Positions 20,562 through 33,437 are shown, numbered from the stretch's first letter. The stretch is DNA of 64,000 nucleotides from Agroathelia rolfsii (GCA_018343915.1 JABRWF010000005.1:593001-657000); one strand, 5' to 3'. Program-made: numbers and translations. Notes: a model not told the origin generated them from the letters alone.

Positions 20562-23500
20562 TCACTCAGGAGCCATCTTCGCAAGCAAATGCCGTGGGAA
20601 GTAAAACGTGCTCGTCTGTCCTTGGGGCGACACTTTCAGCACACCGCCCTCCGAATCGTTCGTGGTGTCATCGTAATCCTCGTGATCACTCCGCACGGTG
20701 AAGATCTCTCCCAACCGATCACCACGGACAACGAGCGCACGATCGTTCGTGCGTGAGGGGTAGATCATCTGCAGGTACTCCACTGGCACCGTCACCTCCT
20801 GGCCATCATCAAACTCGACTTGCGCCGTCGAAGGCAGGCCATGGGCGGCGACGAGCACACTCTTGATCTTGCCCCGCTTGCCTTCGTGTTCGCCGTTGTA
20901 CCAGATGGGATGGTCGCCATCGCCGCGGGTGCCGCTCAGCTGCGTTAGGGTACCGGCAGGGTTGTAGTTGGACGATTGTTGGGTCAACCAATCCGATTCT
21001 AGAACGTTTCAGAGGAAAAAAGTTCTGAGTATCAAGCAAATTTATAGAATAATGGTAATATACTCACCCGTAGGATCTTCCGCAGAGGTGAGCGGTGCAC
21101 CTGGCGTTGGCGCCGAAATTGCGTGGCCATAAATATCGCCTGGTGTTGGTGCTGAGAAACCGTACGTATCTCCTGGTGTCGGTGCAGAGAAGCCGCCGTA
21201 TGCGCCTGGCGTAGGTGCAGTAGCAGGCGTAGGTGCAGCCGCGGGCGTGGGTGCGCTCTGCGTTACAATAAAAAAAGATCAGACATGTATATGTAATAAA
21301 ATTTGTATAAAAAAAAACAAGCGCACCCATGTCTCTCCCCAGCTTGTACTGTTTTCCGTATTGCCCCCCCAGCCGTTATTAGCCCTTGGAGTTGCACCTC
21401 CCCAAGAGTTTCTAGCGGGGGTTGCGCCGCCCCAGTTATTGTGCGTGGGCGTAGAGGCAGATGCGTTCCAGGCAGGTGTACGCCCACCGTCCGCATACGG
21501 ATTGGGCGTACGTGAAGATGCATTCCAAGCCGGTGTCTTGCCGTTGTCTGCGTAAGGGTTGGGAGTGCGCGAGGCAGCGTTCCAGGCTGGTGTACGTCCA
21601 TCATTTTGAGCATATGGATTTGGTGTTCGACCCACAGCCGCCCATCCTGGGGTGCGGGAGCCGTTCTGGTGGCCCATGCCTCCATTGGGTGCTCTGCTTG
21701 GGGGACCCATGTTATTAAAAGGCCCTTCTAAAGGTTCGTTCTGACCTGTGTTCGGACTATAGGAATGGATGTTTAGGCGACACGGTCAAAGTCAGGAAGC
21801 AAATCAACTCTGACTGCACTTACTTTCGTCTACGGAGCTTTTCCTTGTCAATCGAAATAATTTTATTGCCAGTGTTGAGCTCCACCCGAGCAATAGGACC
21901 GTTAGTATCCTTGATGATGCCTATGTAGCCTTTATGTGGGCCTTTGATCACGACGACAAGAACACCGATTAAACGGTCTCGAGGACCACGGCCCATATTG
22001 CCAGAGCCAACCATACCACCCGACGCACCACCGCTGAGGGCGGGGTTCATCTTGGACAGGTCTGTTCCAGGTTTTATGAGGTTTCCTTTTGGTGCCACCG
22101 ACTGCAGAGAACGTGCACGAGCTACAAAGACGCCACCATTCTCGGTAACTTCGCGGTTGTGGAGGAACGCATAGAAAGATTGATACACATGCAAAACACG
22201 GCCGCGTCGACCCTGAGTAAGAGTATTCATAAGGATGTTGCAGGACCGATCTTTTGGATTGTTTGGCTTACCTCGCCCTCAATCTCCTTCATGTTGTCAT
22301 TCTTGCGGATTTCGTGGCCTTCTGCGTCAGTGGCAATTGCCCTCTCGGTATCCTTCCGCATAGATATTTGGTGAGGCTGAACCAAGCGGATTTGGCCATT
22401 TTGGTCAAGCACACGGAACGAATCGCGCTCAGTTTTGAAAATAACGCCGACTGTTTGAGAGCTGCAAAAGTTTGCGATAAACAAAAAAGAAGCTCATATC
22501 GAACCCAGACACACATACTCGAGTTGGACCAAATCATGAAGTTCGTAATTGCCCACTGTGTTAGATCCTGACCCGACTTCTGCAGCAGTCCGCAGGTCTT
22601 TTGAAAATACAGATACCTGTGGCTGATTGAGAAGCAAAGTACAAAAAGTCATATAGAACACAAACCTCTTGCATCGACATGTCTGATAGGAAGGTGACAA
22701 CATTGTCATGTATCGAAACGACCAGACCGGTTTCACCTTCATTTTGACCCGCCATCACCTTGACATGGTCACCTGGCTTGAAGCGCTTGCGCACACTACG
22801 AGCGGGTACATCAATGCGCTGACCTTCCAAGTCAACACCTGTAGCTGTGATGGTAACAACATCCTGGTTGACGGCATGGACAGTGCCTTCGACACCGGAC
22901 TGTTCCCCCTCAAATACTTCGACGTGATCGCCTGGTTGCAACACTGCAACTGCAGCCTTTCTGGACGCCTCGGCAATGATCGAAAGGTCTACTTTCTCGT
23001 CTTCACGACCCTCAACCCCACGCGTGAACCGAGTAATCTCGTCTAGTGATGGGTTGACATCGTCAAGCTGAAGAGCACTAAGCTTGAAGTCTTTTTCGAT
23101 GAATCCGTCCTTGTATGTGTCATTCTGGAAGACGTAAACCTGGTTGCGTTTGGAGACCTGTTTGCGTCCGTAAACCTTGACGACTTCCTCGTAGTTGAAG
23201 AATCGTTGAGGTGGGCGCATACTCGTTGATGTACCGACGACTGTGCCCTTTTTACGCTTTCCGCCTGCCAATGTCTCATCTTTGGGATTGAGATCAATAC
23301 GGGGGATAAACTTGAGACCGATGTCTTCGCCGTTTTCGCTTGAGATATCGATGACCTGGGCAAGGTCGCCTTGGTATTTGCCACGCTTGATGCGCACCCA
23401 AGTGTTGAGTGCAACTGTGATGTCCTGCTTCTTGATTTGCAGGAGGCTTGCCATTTCCTCAATAGGCACCAGCGTGAAACCACGGCTAGGATAGACACCG

Positions 23501-24401
23501 ACGAGGCCAGCAATGGCTTTTCCAACTTGCTGGGAGCTGCGTGCTTCGACGTAGATCATACCAGGCAAGGAGTCACGTTGGAAAGCCGAAAGAATGTGAA
23601 TTGGGTTGGCACTGTACTGGAGGTCGATTGCCTTGCGCATGAGGCTGAAGACGATCTCTCGCTCTCTACCTGGCTGTAGCAATGCTTAGCAAAGAGTACC
23701 ATATCATGCAAACGTAAGCAATTACCTTAACTCTGACTTGCCAAAGGTTAGCGTCATGCACAGACGGCATAAGCAGACGTTGGGGTACTTCATTCATGTC
23801 GCCCGTATATCGTGCTCCGGACTGCTTGTGGCGCTGTGCAATGTCTTCAGCCAACTTGGCCAGCTGAGCATCGTCAAAATCATCCCGACCCATGTCGAAT
23901 CTTGCATGGCGGGCAGCCGTTCGAGATGTATCCTCCTCGTCATCAAGACCAGGTTCCGCAATGAATTCGTCTGTGACCAAATATAAGCTGATTTCAATGA
24001 GTGATAGATGGGAGGACAAACCTCTGCCATATTCTTCTTCATCGTCCTCTTCTTCTTCATCACTAGCAACGGTAGCCTCAAAGTCAATGAAGCGTGAGGC
24101 TGCAGGCTTGTGTCGGTGCTATATTGACAAGTGGTCAGCAGCTACGCGGGTAACGGCCAAGACAGAGATCCACCTTAGCCCGTTTGCGGCCTCTCGAAGT
24201 TCCCTGGTCCTCCTCTTCCTCTTCTTCATCCTCCTCATCGTCTTCATCTTCGTCCTCTTCATCGTCTTCATCGTCATGTCTCCTTCCCCGTCTCGGGTCT
24301 GTTGGCAAGTCCTCGTCTTGATCGTCGTCGTCGTATTCCTCGGCCGGACGCGCCTCCTCGTCTACGGCCTGATCATTGTAGTCATTTTCGTAGTCGGACA
24401 T
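20562..24401 (-). CDS. SPT5: Transcription elongation factor SPT5
   Basis: Spt5 binds Spt4 and clamps RNA polymerase II during elongation, linking it to capping and 3'-end factors. Ten exons give 1103 residues: 24174-24401, 24022-24118, 23726-23970, 22666-23673, 22519-22616, 22272-22461, 21824-22212, 21327-21756, 21068-21257 and 20562-20998. The order is an acidic N-terminus (long Asp/Glu runs), then the NGN domain (LWQVRVKPGREREIVFSLMRK), then several KOW modules (WVRIKRGKYQGDLAQVIDI, PGDHVEVFEGEQSGVEGTV, FKPGDHVKVMAGQNEGETG). A C-terminal repeat region follows, built on TPAWN and SRTPNPYAD units and APTPG units, the target of CTR kinases. A last KOW-like domain ends in HLLAKMAPE. It is divergent from PAT1. 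Confidence 0.95.
21080..21680 (-). repeat. Spt5 C-terminal repeat region
   Basis: Degenerate tandem repeats encode the Spt5 CTR: at least three TPAWN(A/S)(A/S)SRTPNPYA units (about 21460-21630), then Trp/Gly-rich units and five APTPG units (about 21080-21255). Thr/Ser residues before Pro are expected phosphorylation sites. Confidence 0.75.
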
Positions 24402-24637
24402 GGCAGTTGGAGAACAAGGAGTGGTGCTGGTATTTCAGATGCTGCTGCCGCTCGGGCCAATGAATGCCTTGGATGCATTCCAATTCAAGCGTGATGCTGT
24501 GATGTGCGTTATATGTCACAGTCACGTCACACATGTCACCGTCACAATCTCTATAGGCCACCCAGGTTACAACACAGACTGCCCCAAGTCCAGCTGATTG
24601 CTTTGCCGGACGCCTCGCTCGGCGGTCGTGCTCGCCA
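24402..24637. promoter_or_regulatory. Bidirectional SPT5/PAT1 promoter with five GTCAC motifs
   Basis: Only 236 bp separate the two divergent start codons. GTCAC occurs five times within 31 bp (24515, 24521, 24526, 24535, 24541), and one pair forms CACGTCAC, a CRE-like site. This looks like a factor-binding cluster that could serve both genes. Confidence 0.5.
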
Positions 24638-27600
24638 ATGTCGTTTTTCGGTCTTCCAGAGCCTGGTTTTGATCTTGAAGCAGAAAGAGCTAGGTATCTT
24701 GCCGGGTCCTCGAACGGTGGTCTCGAAGAAATACGTGAAGACAACGAAGACGATGAGGACCTGGCCGCCAGGTTACAGGAAACCGGCGATGAGCTCAACG
24801 ACGATACTTTTGGCGAAACAGGCAACATTGGTATGGATGTTTGGCCATGTGAATGCTAAATCGCGATTCTTATCAAAAGTCTAGGAAAGGACTTTGATTT
24901 TTCCGCCTCTGCTTTACCAACCGATGGTTTACCATCCAGAAATACACATCTGCAGTCCATTGAGGCCCTGTTTCCTCAGGAGCCGCTACAGCATCAGCAT
25001 CAGCAGCAGAGGCAACAGCAGCCGTTGCTGTATCAGCACCAACAGAGATCAGCTACTCAGACGCGTACGTGCATCATGCACTTATGAAGAAATCATGATC
25101 CTAAGATATTGAAGCAGCGACTCATCTCACCCCTTCGTTGGAATCGCTATGGCATAGCAGCTCTCCTATGAGTGCCTCTAATGGTCATAATATCATGCGA
25201 AACATAACTCCGAACGCTGGTCCTACCCTGCGAGAAATTGAAGAGGGAATGCGAACAGGGTCTGCCCGCGAGGCCCAGAGACATGAAGCGCTCATTAGGG
25301 AGACTGAGCGAATGCAACTCGAGCAACTACGGTTAAGAGAACTTCAAGAATCAAGAATGTTATCCCAGCTCCAGCAGCTCCAGCTCCAACAACAAGGATT
25401 ACCACAACATCAGCCACCCCTTCAGTACCGCAACACGCCCCCGCCGCGAATGCTTCCTGGGACCCAGTCACCCCGATTTCAGCACCAACTGCAAGAACAG
25501 ATCATTGCCCTTCAGCAGCAGCAGGCGAGAGAGAAACAGCAACAGCTGCAGCGTCTTGAGCGGGAAGGTCTCTATCGATTAATGATGGGGCGCGAGTCTC
25601 CCCATCAGCAATTTCCTGATGACGTCCCTCTTCAAGCACAGCAGTCTCATCTTGCACTCGCCGAGTTGCAAGCAGCTCAGATGGCGCGTTTGCGACAGCA
25701 GCAGCAGCAACAACAACAGCAACAGCAGCACATGGCGCAAATTCCACGCGGACAATCACCCTTTGACGTTAATCCCTCATTGGGTCAAAATATCTCAAAC
25801 ATGCCGCATGATATTCAATCGCAGCAACGTATTATGTCTCAGGCCGCAAGGGCTATGTTCCATGGCATGTCCAGGGCAAATCAAGAGGAAGTCCAGGCAG
25901 AGGCGGTGCGCAAAATTTTAGAGGCGGAAAAAATGGAAAATCGAAGGAAGAGAAAGGCTGAAAAGATTGCTGCCATGGTCAGTTATATTTTCCGCCTTCA
26001 TCTGATTTGAGTCTTGACAATTTTCGGTCTAAATTAGTCTCGAAACAACGACCTGATGACGCAGGGCGATAAAGACTTCATCACTCGCATTCAAGTGTCC
26101 CAGCTTGTAGCACCGGATCCCTACATGGAGGACTTTTATGCGCAAGTTTATGACGCCATCCTTCGTTCCCGTGCCGGTGCTGCAGCTGTAGACAACGGTG
26201 TTCTCAAGTTCGGCTCTAGTGGTGGTATTGCGTTGGGCAAAATCAACTCCGGCATAACTGCAAACCGTCCACAACGTGCCATGCAAAGGATGGAAGCTCA
26301 AGTCGACCGGTTGTTAGCTAACTCTCGTTTACGAGAGAAGGAGAAGGGGCAGAATCGTAAGTACTCGTGCTCTTAAAAGTGACTGGAAGAGTAACATCCA
26401 TAAAAATTACTTCATCAGCTGTCAACAATCTACAGGGGGCGCTCGGTAAAACTTCTGGCCGAAGTTACAAGGCGGCACCTCGACAGGTGCTTCAGGTTGA
26501 TGAGGTTTGTCGGTCAACTCATCCTCTTTAGAAACAACTAATGATATGTCACAACCTCTAGGCAAGCCCTTCAGATAGCCCTCAAGCCCAAAATGCAGCG
26601 CAGATCGATCCAGAGACCTTCGTATGGGCCCTCGATCACTGTTATGGATTATAACCGTCACTAATAGTTATTGTCAGACGAACGGCATGCATGAGCCTCT
26701 CACGCATAGACAAGCCCTGATCATCTTGGAATCAATGTACGACATATTATTGGAGATAGAGCAGTTGCGGCGTGACCAACCCGAAGAAGATGTAGAAGAT
26801 GCGGTATTCAATGAATGGTTCGTATCATATCTATTACATTGGATATGTTTCTAAGGATTGCATAGGGAAAGCATCCACAACACACTGGTGCAGAGGCTCT
26901 GGGAGGGTTTCCGCGTCAATCTCCCCATCAAATATAGGTACGAACAGCGTCATTAATTCTTGCCACTACTAACTATATCTTTATGGCTTCAGCGATCCGC
27001 ATCCGTTCATCTCCCTTCTTGCACCCATAAAGGGCAAGCGATTCATTCCGCGTCTCATCAGGCTTATTACCCCCCTCCAAACGCAAAACATTCTCACCCT
27101 AATTATCGCCAACTTCCAACAATTGGATGTATTCAAAATGGCGAGGTATCTGGATACTATTGAGGACACCGATGAAAGACTGGAAGCCCAAAAACAGACA
27201 CAGGCGTTTGAGAGCCATGTGATACAGAGTATGCTGCCTACCATAGCCGGCTTTGGTCTGGAAATGGTCAATGGGATGCTAGGTATTTGGTTAGACACTC
27301 AGGACATTGTCACTATCGCCCAAACCAGAGTGAGTATCATCCTCATTGGGAGGGATAAGGGATTTACTAAAAGACTCTATCAGCCGGGCCAAACTCTGCT
27401 CACACTATTTATGCATAGGGTTGAAAACATCAAAACGACGACGGATCCTGCAGAGATGCCCACAACCGAGGCTGCCCAAGAATGGTATCGTTCTTTTACT
27501 TTTCCGTCTTGGTTAACAGTGCGCTAACGATGTCCGGTACAGGTTCAAACTCCTTGCAATCCTTCTTGATCGACTCCTACCGCACTTTGCCAATCTGTTC

Positions 27601-27882
27601 CCCTCCACTCGCATCGCTCCTGACTACCCCGGCGTTCAGCATCCAAGGCTCGACATCATGGACCAGCCGACCTGGCAACTCCTTGCATCAATTGCGCAAT
27701 TGACGAGCGAGGAAGACCACAAGCATATCGTCCTGGCCCTCAGAGGAAAAATTCTTGAAAGTGTCCATGCTGTGAATAAGGGATATGTTACCAATGAAGA
27801 GGAGCGTTTACTGAAGCTCGGAAATATCAATTTATTGCTGCATGCTATCGGATTAGACAGCTCACAGATGAGCGGTTTCTAG
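24638..27882 (+). CDS. PAT1: PAT1, mRNA decapping activator and P-body protein
   Basis: Pat1 bridges deadenylated mRNA, the Lsm1-7 ring, Dhh1 and the decapping enzyme, and concentrates in P-bodies. The gene has several introns; the first is 24831-24884. The N-terminus is MSFFGLPEPGFDLEAERARY followed by an acidic segment with DDDTFGETG-like residues, matching fungal Pat1. A long Gln-rich middle follows, with runs of ten or more Gln near 25700 and 25000. The Pat1 core then begins (DKDFITRIQVSQLVAPDPYMEDFYAQVYD split by an intron). The alpha-helical C-terminal domain includes LEVDAICDLL-like helices around 27000-27830 and ends GLDSSQMSGF. Exon borders in 26340-27600 are numerous and were not all fixed, so total length is not stated. 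Confidence 0.88.
25690..25735 (+). repeat. CAG/CAA repeat (polyglutamine) in PAT1
   Basis: A run of mixed CAG and CAA codons encodes about eleven consecutive Gln residues. Further Gln-rich stretches lie at 24985-25050 and 25360-25540. Length polymorphism between strains would be expected. Confidence 0.8.
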
Positions 27883-28194
27883 ACAGAGAACCTAACAAAA
27901 AACCGCTTTCTTTTGCCATGTATGGAATGCTCATATTGTAAAGTTCCCTCTTTCTTTTCCTTACGTTGATCACATAACTACTGCGCTTTGTAAGTCTTCG
28001 ATTTGTCCATCTATCTGCCGTCTAGTTGTCTGTCCGTCTTCTTTTCTTTCTGCGTCCTAGCTTATTAACGCCCCATGTATATTGTACTATTTCGATCAAA
28101 TGCCATAAATCGTATCTACCTAGCAACACGGTTGCATTACCCCTTTTTTGTGCGTTCTCGCAAAGAGAAGCCGAAGATTACAATTATACCTAGA
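27883..28194. other. Convergent 3' regions of PAT1 and the pseudouridine synthase
   Basis: 312 bp, T-rich on the plus strand (TCTTTTCC-type tracts), consistent with 3' UTRs. No gene seen. Confidence 0.5.
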
Positions 28195-30391
28195 TTAATC
28201 CATATCCCAAGTCCAACCAGGAGCTGACCACTCCGGCATTTCTGTCTCGAAACAGCCTAGGCTGGTTGTATACCGCAGGGCATGCAAGAATATGTATAGC
28301 TTCTCAGGCTTTGGATCTGGATGGAGGGGAAGGTAGCACTCTGGGCAGTAGGTCATACCGTTAGTAGTCGACGTGGTCTCAATCATTTCTGCCGCCTTGC
28401 TGAGCGCTTCTTCAGTGGTCAGCTGGGCGACCACGGTCACGGGTGGCTTTTTAGAACCGTTGGTGGGAGTTGGCAAAGATGATTCATCGGCCGTCGCTAC
28501 TACAGCATGCACCACAGGAGATGATTCCACGGTGTCGGAAGTTTGGGCCACCTCCAGCGTTTCGTCAGAGTTTCCATGAGCAGGGGAAATGGTATCGGTA
28601 TTAGTAACTTCAGCGGCCGAATCTTCGAAAAGCGATTTAGGCGGGCGGTTAAGAACGGATTTTTTGGGAGGCGGCGGGCCACCTTTTCCGCGCTTTTTGA
28701 TGGGTGGGGGCCGTGGCAGCACACGTCGAGGATTCAAGCTCCCTTTGGCTCGGAAAACAACATCTCGCCAGCGGCTCCAGTCTTCATCTTCGTCCTGTAC
28801 GTTGACTCATGTAAATGAAGGGATGATTAATAATCCACATTCGATACATACTTTCATATTACGCAGACGTGTGATCACTCCGACGGCCTCCAGGGACAAC
28901 GGAACAGGGGATCCCATGCCAATGTCTTCTCCCGTCTCGCGTGGAAGAAGCTTGGGAAGAGCAGTAATGTTATCTGCAGTGTTCAACGTCCCAGATACGG
29001 ACTCGGGATTTCCTTCTATGTCTGCGGCCATATGCGCTGGAGGGGCGGGGGGCATGCGTTCATCGCTTGGGTTAGTGTCGATTCCGCCCTTCCCAAGATT
29101 GGGACCCTTGTAAAATACGTTAATGCGAGTAAAGGTTACTTTGATACATCGAGACTCACCCAAATGCGTTCTTCTGAGTAAACAGAGTCGTTCGCAATGG
29201 GGTGTCCGAGGTATTGTAGGTGAACTCGGATTTGATGGGCTGTATTTTTCATGAGTCATTCATCAATTGTTTACTGAGGATAAAGAAAATACATCTTCCG
29301 GTCACTGGTCTGCCTAATGAGGATTATTATTGCGTCAATATCGGTAGAAAAAGTGAGGAACCAAGCTACTTACAATGGAGGACGCTAGTATTAGTGTTGG
29401 CGTCATAATGCAATCGTTTAAAAATGGTTTTTGCATGTTTCCCTTCTGGGTGGACGATGTTCAATCCCATTTGGCGATCCACTGTTAGCAATGGCTGTTC
29501 ACAGACGACCTCCCCTCTATTATACTCTTGTCAATCAGAATATTGTCAGGCTAGCGGGGCTTTTATCTTACTCTGAAAATTCGCCTTTGCATCTTGCAAT
29601 ATATTCCTTCTTAACAGACCCAGCTGCAAACTCTTCCGCGACCATACGTGCTCGTTCGGATGATAATGGAATTATCATGAGTCCCGAAGTAAGTCGATCT
29701 AGTCTGTTGACAGCTAATCGTGATTTGAGTAACAGTGAAGATTTTTCAGGTTTCGAAACCTACGATATGCCTTGTCAAAACCAAATTCATCTTGAAGTAT
29801 TTCTATGAGACTATTACGGAAATATCTACCAGAGGCATGTACGGGCTACCTGCTAGTCAGCTGGGATCAATTATATAATATATTGACCAGCTTACTATGC
29901 TTCCAGGTTTATTAACCACAATAAATTCACGTTCCACGTCGTGGAATAAAACTTGGACCGGAGTAGAAGTCACTGGTGGCTCATGCCTGTGCACTACGTT
30001 TCTTTGCACGTTATAGCATGTACATCGTATATCAATATGATACAACTCACTCAATTCGATCCCCATTCTTGACGATCGTGTCTGGCGCAGCCACTTTGCC
30101 GTTTACAGTAGTGACTCCTGATTCAAGGGCATATCTCTAGGCATAGTTTAATTCTCATCTACTGAGAAAGATCTATATTTACAGATTACACACATAGTAT
30201 TCCATAGAACGATCTCGAAATTCAGTAGATACGATTTCCAGGAGCTCTCGGCCAAGCCATCTTCCTTTGGCCATCGTGGTATACGGATACCAATAAGGTG
30301 GCACCTTTTTAAGGCCAGGTCTCGTAGGAGGAATGAAAACTGGAGCGGCCATCGCCTCAAGCTGGGCATCAGGAATGGATTCGGAGGCCAT
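28195..30391 (-). CDS. RluA-family tRNA pseudouridine synthase (Pus8/Rib2 or Pus9-like)
   Basis: RluA-type enzymes convert uridine to pseudouridine; the fungal Rib2/Pus8 and Pus9 proteins modify position 32 of tRNAs. The N-terminus ([24 protein letters not shown]) is typical of this eukaryotic subgroup and is followed by a small S4-like segment. The catalytic motif [12 protein letters not shown], with its Asp, is encoded near 29690. [16 protein letters not shown] is split by an intron near 29275-29290. The C-terminal part is a Pro/Lys-rich linker of low conservation, then a [26 protein letters not shown] block found in Rib2 relatives. There is no deaminase domain, so it is not the fused riboflavin enzyme of yeast. 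The ATG at 30391 has a better context (ACCATGG) than the in-frame one at 30403. Confidence 0.85.
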
Positions 30392-30722
30392 GGTAGAGAA
30401 CAAGAAATAAGCAACAACGTGGTTAAATTGCTCTTTGGCTGGGATCGGGATTAATGGAATCCACTTTCTGTTTGATCTGGAGACATGTAGATAAGCCAGG
30501 GCTGATGTGTTGCTGTGCGGGGGAATGAGCAGCGCAAAGGATAACTACTCTCAATGATAAAGTGAAGATGAGGAAGTACTTGCAGTAAGTACTTGCAAGT
30601 TAGCCCTGAACTCGAAGGACTCCCTTGTCTTCTGATGGCCGATAGAGTGGCTGTGCAAAATTTGAGCCGCTTCTCACTTTAGCTACTGGCACTAGCACCA
30701 CCACTTTGATATCTGGGGCAAG
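30392..30722. promoter_or_regulatory. Divergent promoter region
   Basis: 331 bp between the pseudouridine synthase and IPI3. It contains a near-perfect tandem (AAGTACTTGCA, twice, 30572-30597) that also contains the palindrome AAGTACTT. No TATA box seen. Confidence 0.4.
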
Positions 30723-32592
30723 ATGCACCTGCAAGAAGTCATTCTCTCTGCTACTGCACCTACCACAAGCGCCAGCGCTGGTCCTGGAACTGTGTATCTG
30801 CATGATATTCAAACAGGCACTTCTCTGGCAACATTCAAACAAACAAGCGCCAACCCGCATTGCACGGCATTTGTCGAGTCCAATGGACAGCAAGGTGGAC
30901 TGATATTTTCAAGTCAGCCTGACAAAACAATTATGAATATCTACAACTTTCAAAAGGCATATTTATTGCTCCTCGCTACTTTCCCCGTTTTTCTCACCTA
31001 TTCATAGGATCAACTCATGATGAAGGTCGTCTTGCCAGAGAAACTGAGTTGTATTGCCGTCGATCGCCTGGGAAGATTTTGTGCAGGTGGTACCCACCAA
31101 GGACGCATTTTCCTCTGGGAGGTAAGCACTTGTACTCTACGGCTTTCTTCTGCAACCGACATTAAGGTTCTTAAAAGCTTGCTTCTGGAATTATGTACAA
31201 CGCCTGGGATGCCCACTATCGCACGGTGTCTGTCCTCCGCTTCACCCACGACGGCGCCGCGCTCCTCTCAGCTAGTGCAGACTCTGGTGTCAGTGTCTGG
31301 TCTGTATCCAGGTCCGATAACGTTTGTTGACGACGCCAAATATGCTTACATTCCCTCCCTATGGCGACAGATTGCTCGACGACGACTTACAGCATGAATT
31401 GCCCACGCCTTATTGCGCTTTAATGGACCATACATTACCCATTACAGATGTGTTATGTGGTATCGGTGAATTTCCTAGATGTAGGGTCTTAACATCATCC
31501 ATGGATCATTCAGTCAAGGTTAGAAGCCAGTCAACATCGTATTCTCATGGGCTCGTTGATTGATTAAGAGAAGCTATGGGACTTATCAATCACGTCCACG
31601 AAACTTCTTTCGACATTCCAGTACCCAAAGCCTATCACATGCATCGCATGGGATAACCTGGAACGGGTGGTCTTTGCCGCTACTCAAGATGGATCAATCT
31701 ATCAAACAAATCTCTTTCATCGTCGCGACGACAAACATGGAGAAATAGAAGCAGTTGGTGGAGCAGGATCCTCCGATGTTGTTCGGATAGACGAATCAAA
31801 TAAAAGGCTGATCACAGTCGGGTTAGTCGCGAACTTGATGCATTTATCAACTATTAATATTGATGATATTTTTACTAGGCAAGAAATGTCTTCAATGGCA
31901 ATTTCCCTGACTTCCACACTTCTCATTGTTGGTACAACATCAGGGCAAATTCATTGTTATGATATCGTCTCACATCAGTTGCTACGCACGATAACACCAA
32001 ATCATACTCAACCCATGTCAGTCACAACGGTGGCCACCATTCTTCGTCCGCCCGATCTAGTAGGGCATATCTCACTCAACACAAATGAAAAAGAGATAGT
32101 ACCGGTGCGATCAGTCGTGCAACTCCAGCGTATGCGAGACGCCAAAGCAAGGAAGGCGCATGAGATCATGATACTTCCACCTCCTTCGCAAAGTTCATTG
32201 GTAAGTGCTGCTTCCTGGCTTTCCTTCATCACGGACATCTCAATGCTTTTTTTTTTCAGACAATAACGGGAGGGGATTATCCACTCGAAGAAATGCTTCG
32301 GGACCATGCGTTCTTCGTTCACCCAGTCGCAAACGGCTCAACATCAAACACTGCACAATCACTGCAAACCCGCATCACGGCTCTAGAAGCAGAAGTTGCA
32401 GACTTGAAAGATCAACTTGGAAGAGCTAAGGGCGTGAATGACATGATGTGGGAGACCGTGGTGAAACGAGTGGTGGAAAATGCAAGTGCTACTGCAAAAG
32501 CTGGTCACGACGAACAAATTCAGATAAACGTCGACGGTAATGATTCGGAAGGGGTGGAAAGAGGTCGCAAAAGAGGCAGGACTAAGCAATGA
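30723..32592 (+). CDS. IPI3: IPI3, WD40 subunit of the Rix1 pre-60S ribosome assembly complex
   Basis: Ipi3 (human WDR18) joins Rix1 and Ipi1 on pre-60S particles and helps remove ITS2. Exon 1 is 30723-30956 and exon 2 is 31008-31121; at least five more exons follow. WD40 blades are visible: LSCIAVDRLGRFCAGGTHQGRIFLWE, RTVSVLRFTHDGAALLSASADSGVSVWS, then PITDVLCGIGEFPRCRVLTSSMDHSVK joined to LWDLS. The characteristic C-terminus is present, with VVQLQRMRDAKARKAHE and a final coiled coil (LQTRITALEAEVADLKDQLG) and basic tail RGRKRGRTKQ. The first intron has a GC donor rather than GT. It is convergent with the complex I gene, 102 bp away. Confidence 0.88.
30957..31007 (+). other. GC-AG intron in IPI3
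   Basis: The first intron starts GCATAT and ends TTCATAG. No GT occurs at a usable position, and the reading frame needs the join NFQK-DQLM. Its 51-nt length equals the local norm. Confidence 0.65.
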
Positions 32593-32694
32593 GCCGGTCT
32601 ATGACAATCAAAGGAGGGACTACAAAAAGGTCGTTGCGGGTTGCCAATAGTGTATTGTACGTTTGAAAAGCAATGCATTGATGGTGTAATGAGC

Positions 32695-33437
32695 TTAGGA
32701 TGTTGTCTCTTCCTCCTTGGCCTTGACACCGTACTTGGCAGGGTCGACACCATGGTGGGGGTGGTTGACGAAGTTGAAACTGTAGAGCTGTTAGCTGGAC
32801 ATTATCCACGGAAAATTCAAGATGTACGAACACAGGGACAGCGTCTATGCCACTTTGTCAGCATACGAAGTTATATTCAAACAACATTAAATACTCACGA
32901 AGCTTAAGTTGTGACCATTGTGATGTCCTGTAAGCAATAGCCTGAACCCACTCAGGCTGATGCGATTCACCCCATAGAGGCTTGCCTTCCCTGGCCAGTT
33001 GACTAAGTTCAGCAAAATCACGCTCAGCCTCTGCCTTGTTCTCAGACCATCCCCAGAAACGAGCTGCATATATCAAAGTGAGAAAAAAAAACGCGAGCCA
33101 AGGTTGAAATAACTATACCCGACGATCGCTGGTAGGCGAGGAGGAAACCGCCGACAAAACCAAAGAAGGCACCGAGACGGAGAGGAGCCTTCAGACTAGC
33201 CTTGCGAAGCTGTGGATCACCCTTCTCTATTTTACAGACCCAGCCAGAGTCAGAGAAAAAGTGCTGCGAATGTCAAACAACGATGTTCCCACCCCATGCC
33301 CAAAGCGCTCCTGGGAAGGCGGCCGTTGCGGCGGCCCAGACACCGTAGTCAGAGGTGCGGAAGTAGCGTACGACCCGTGAGAAGTGAGGGTCTGAGTCAA
33401 TGAGAGGATATGGGGTTTCGACGACTTTCTCGGGCAT
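32695..33437 (-). CDS. NADH:ubiquinone oxidoreductase (complex I) 21-kDa subunit
   Basis: An accessory subunit of mitochondrial complex I known from fungi (Neurospora 21-kDa, Yarrowia NUXM type). The N-terminal domain begins MPEKVVETPYPLIDSDPHFS and continues VVRYFRTSDYGVW, the family signature. A probable membrane helix follows (LGAFFGFVGGFLLAYQR). The C-terminal domain has ARFWGWSENKAEAERDFAEL, then HQPEWVQAIAYRTSQWSQLK and FNFVNHPHHGVDPAKYG, ending EEETTS. I infer four exons; the donor of the last intron (GTATTT, before a join giving RDFNFV) is the least certain. The C-terminal region overlaps nothing, but the gene ends 102 bp from IPI3. Confidence 0.86.

Noticed and set aside
23892..24494. 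200-codon plus-strand frame with a hydrophobic stretch opposite the SPT5 N-terminus
   Set aside because: The hydrophobic run is the complement of Asp/Glu codons of SPT5.
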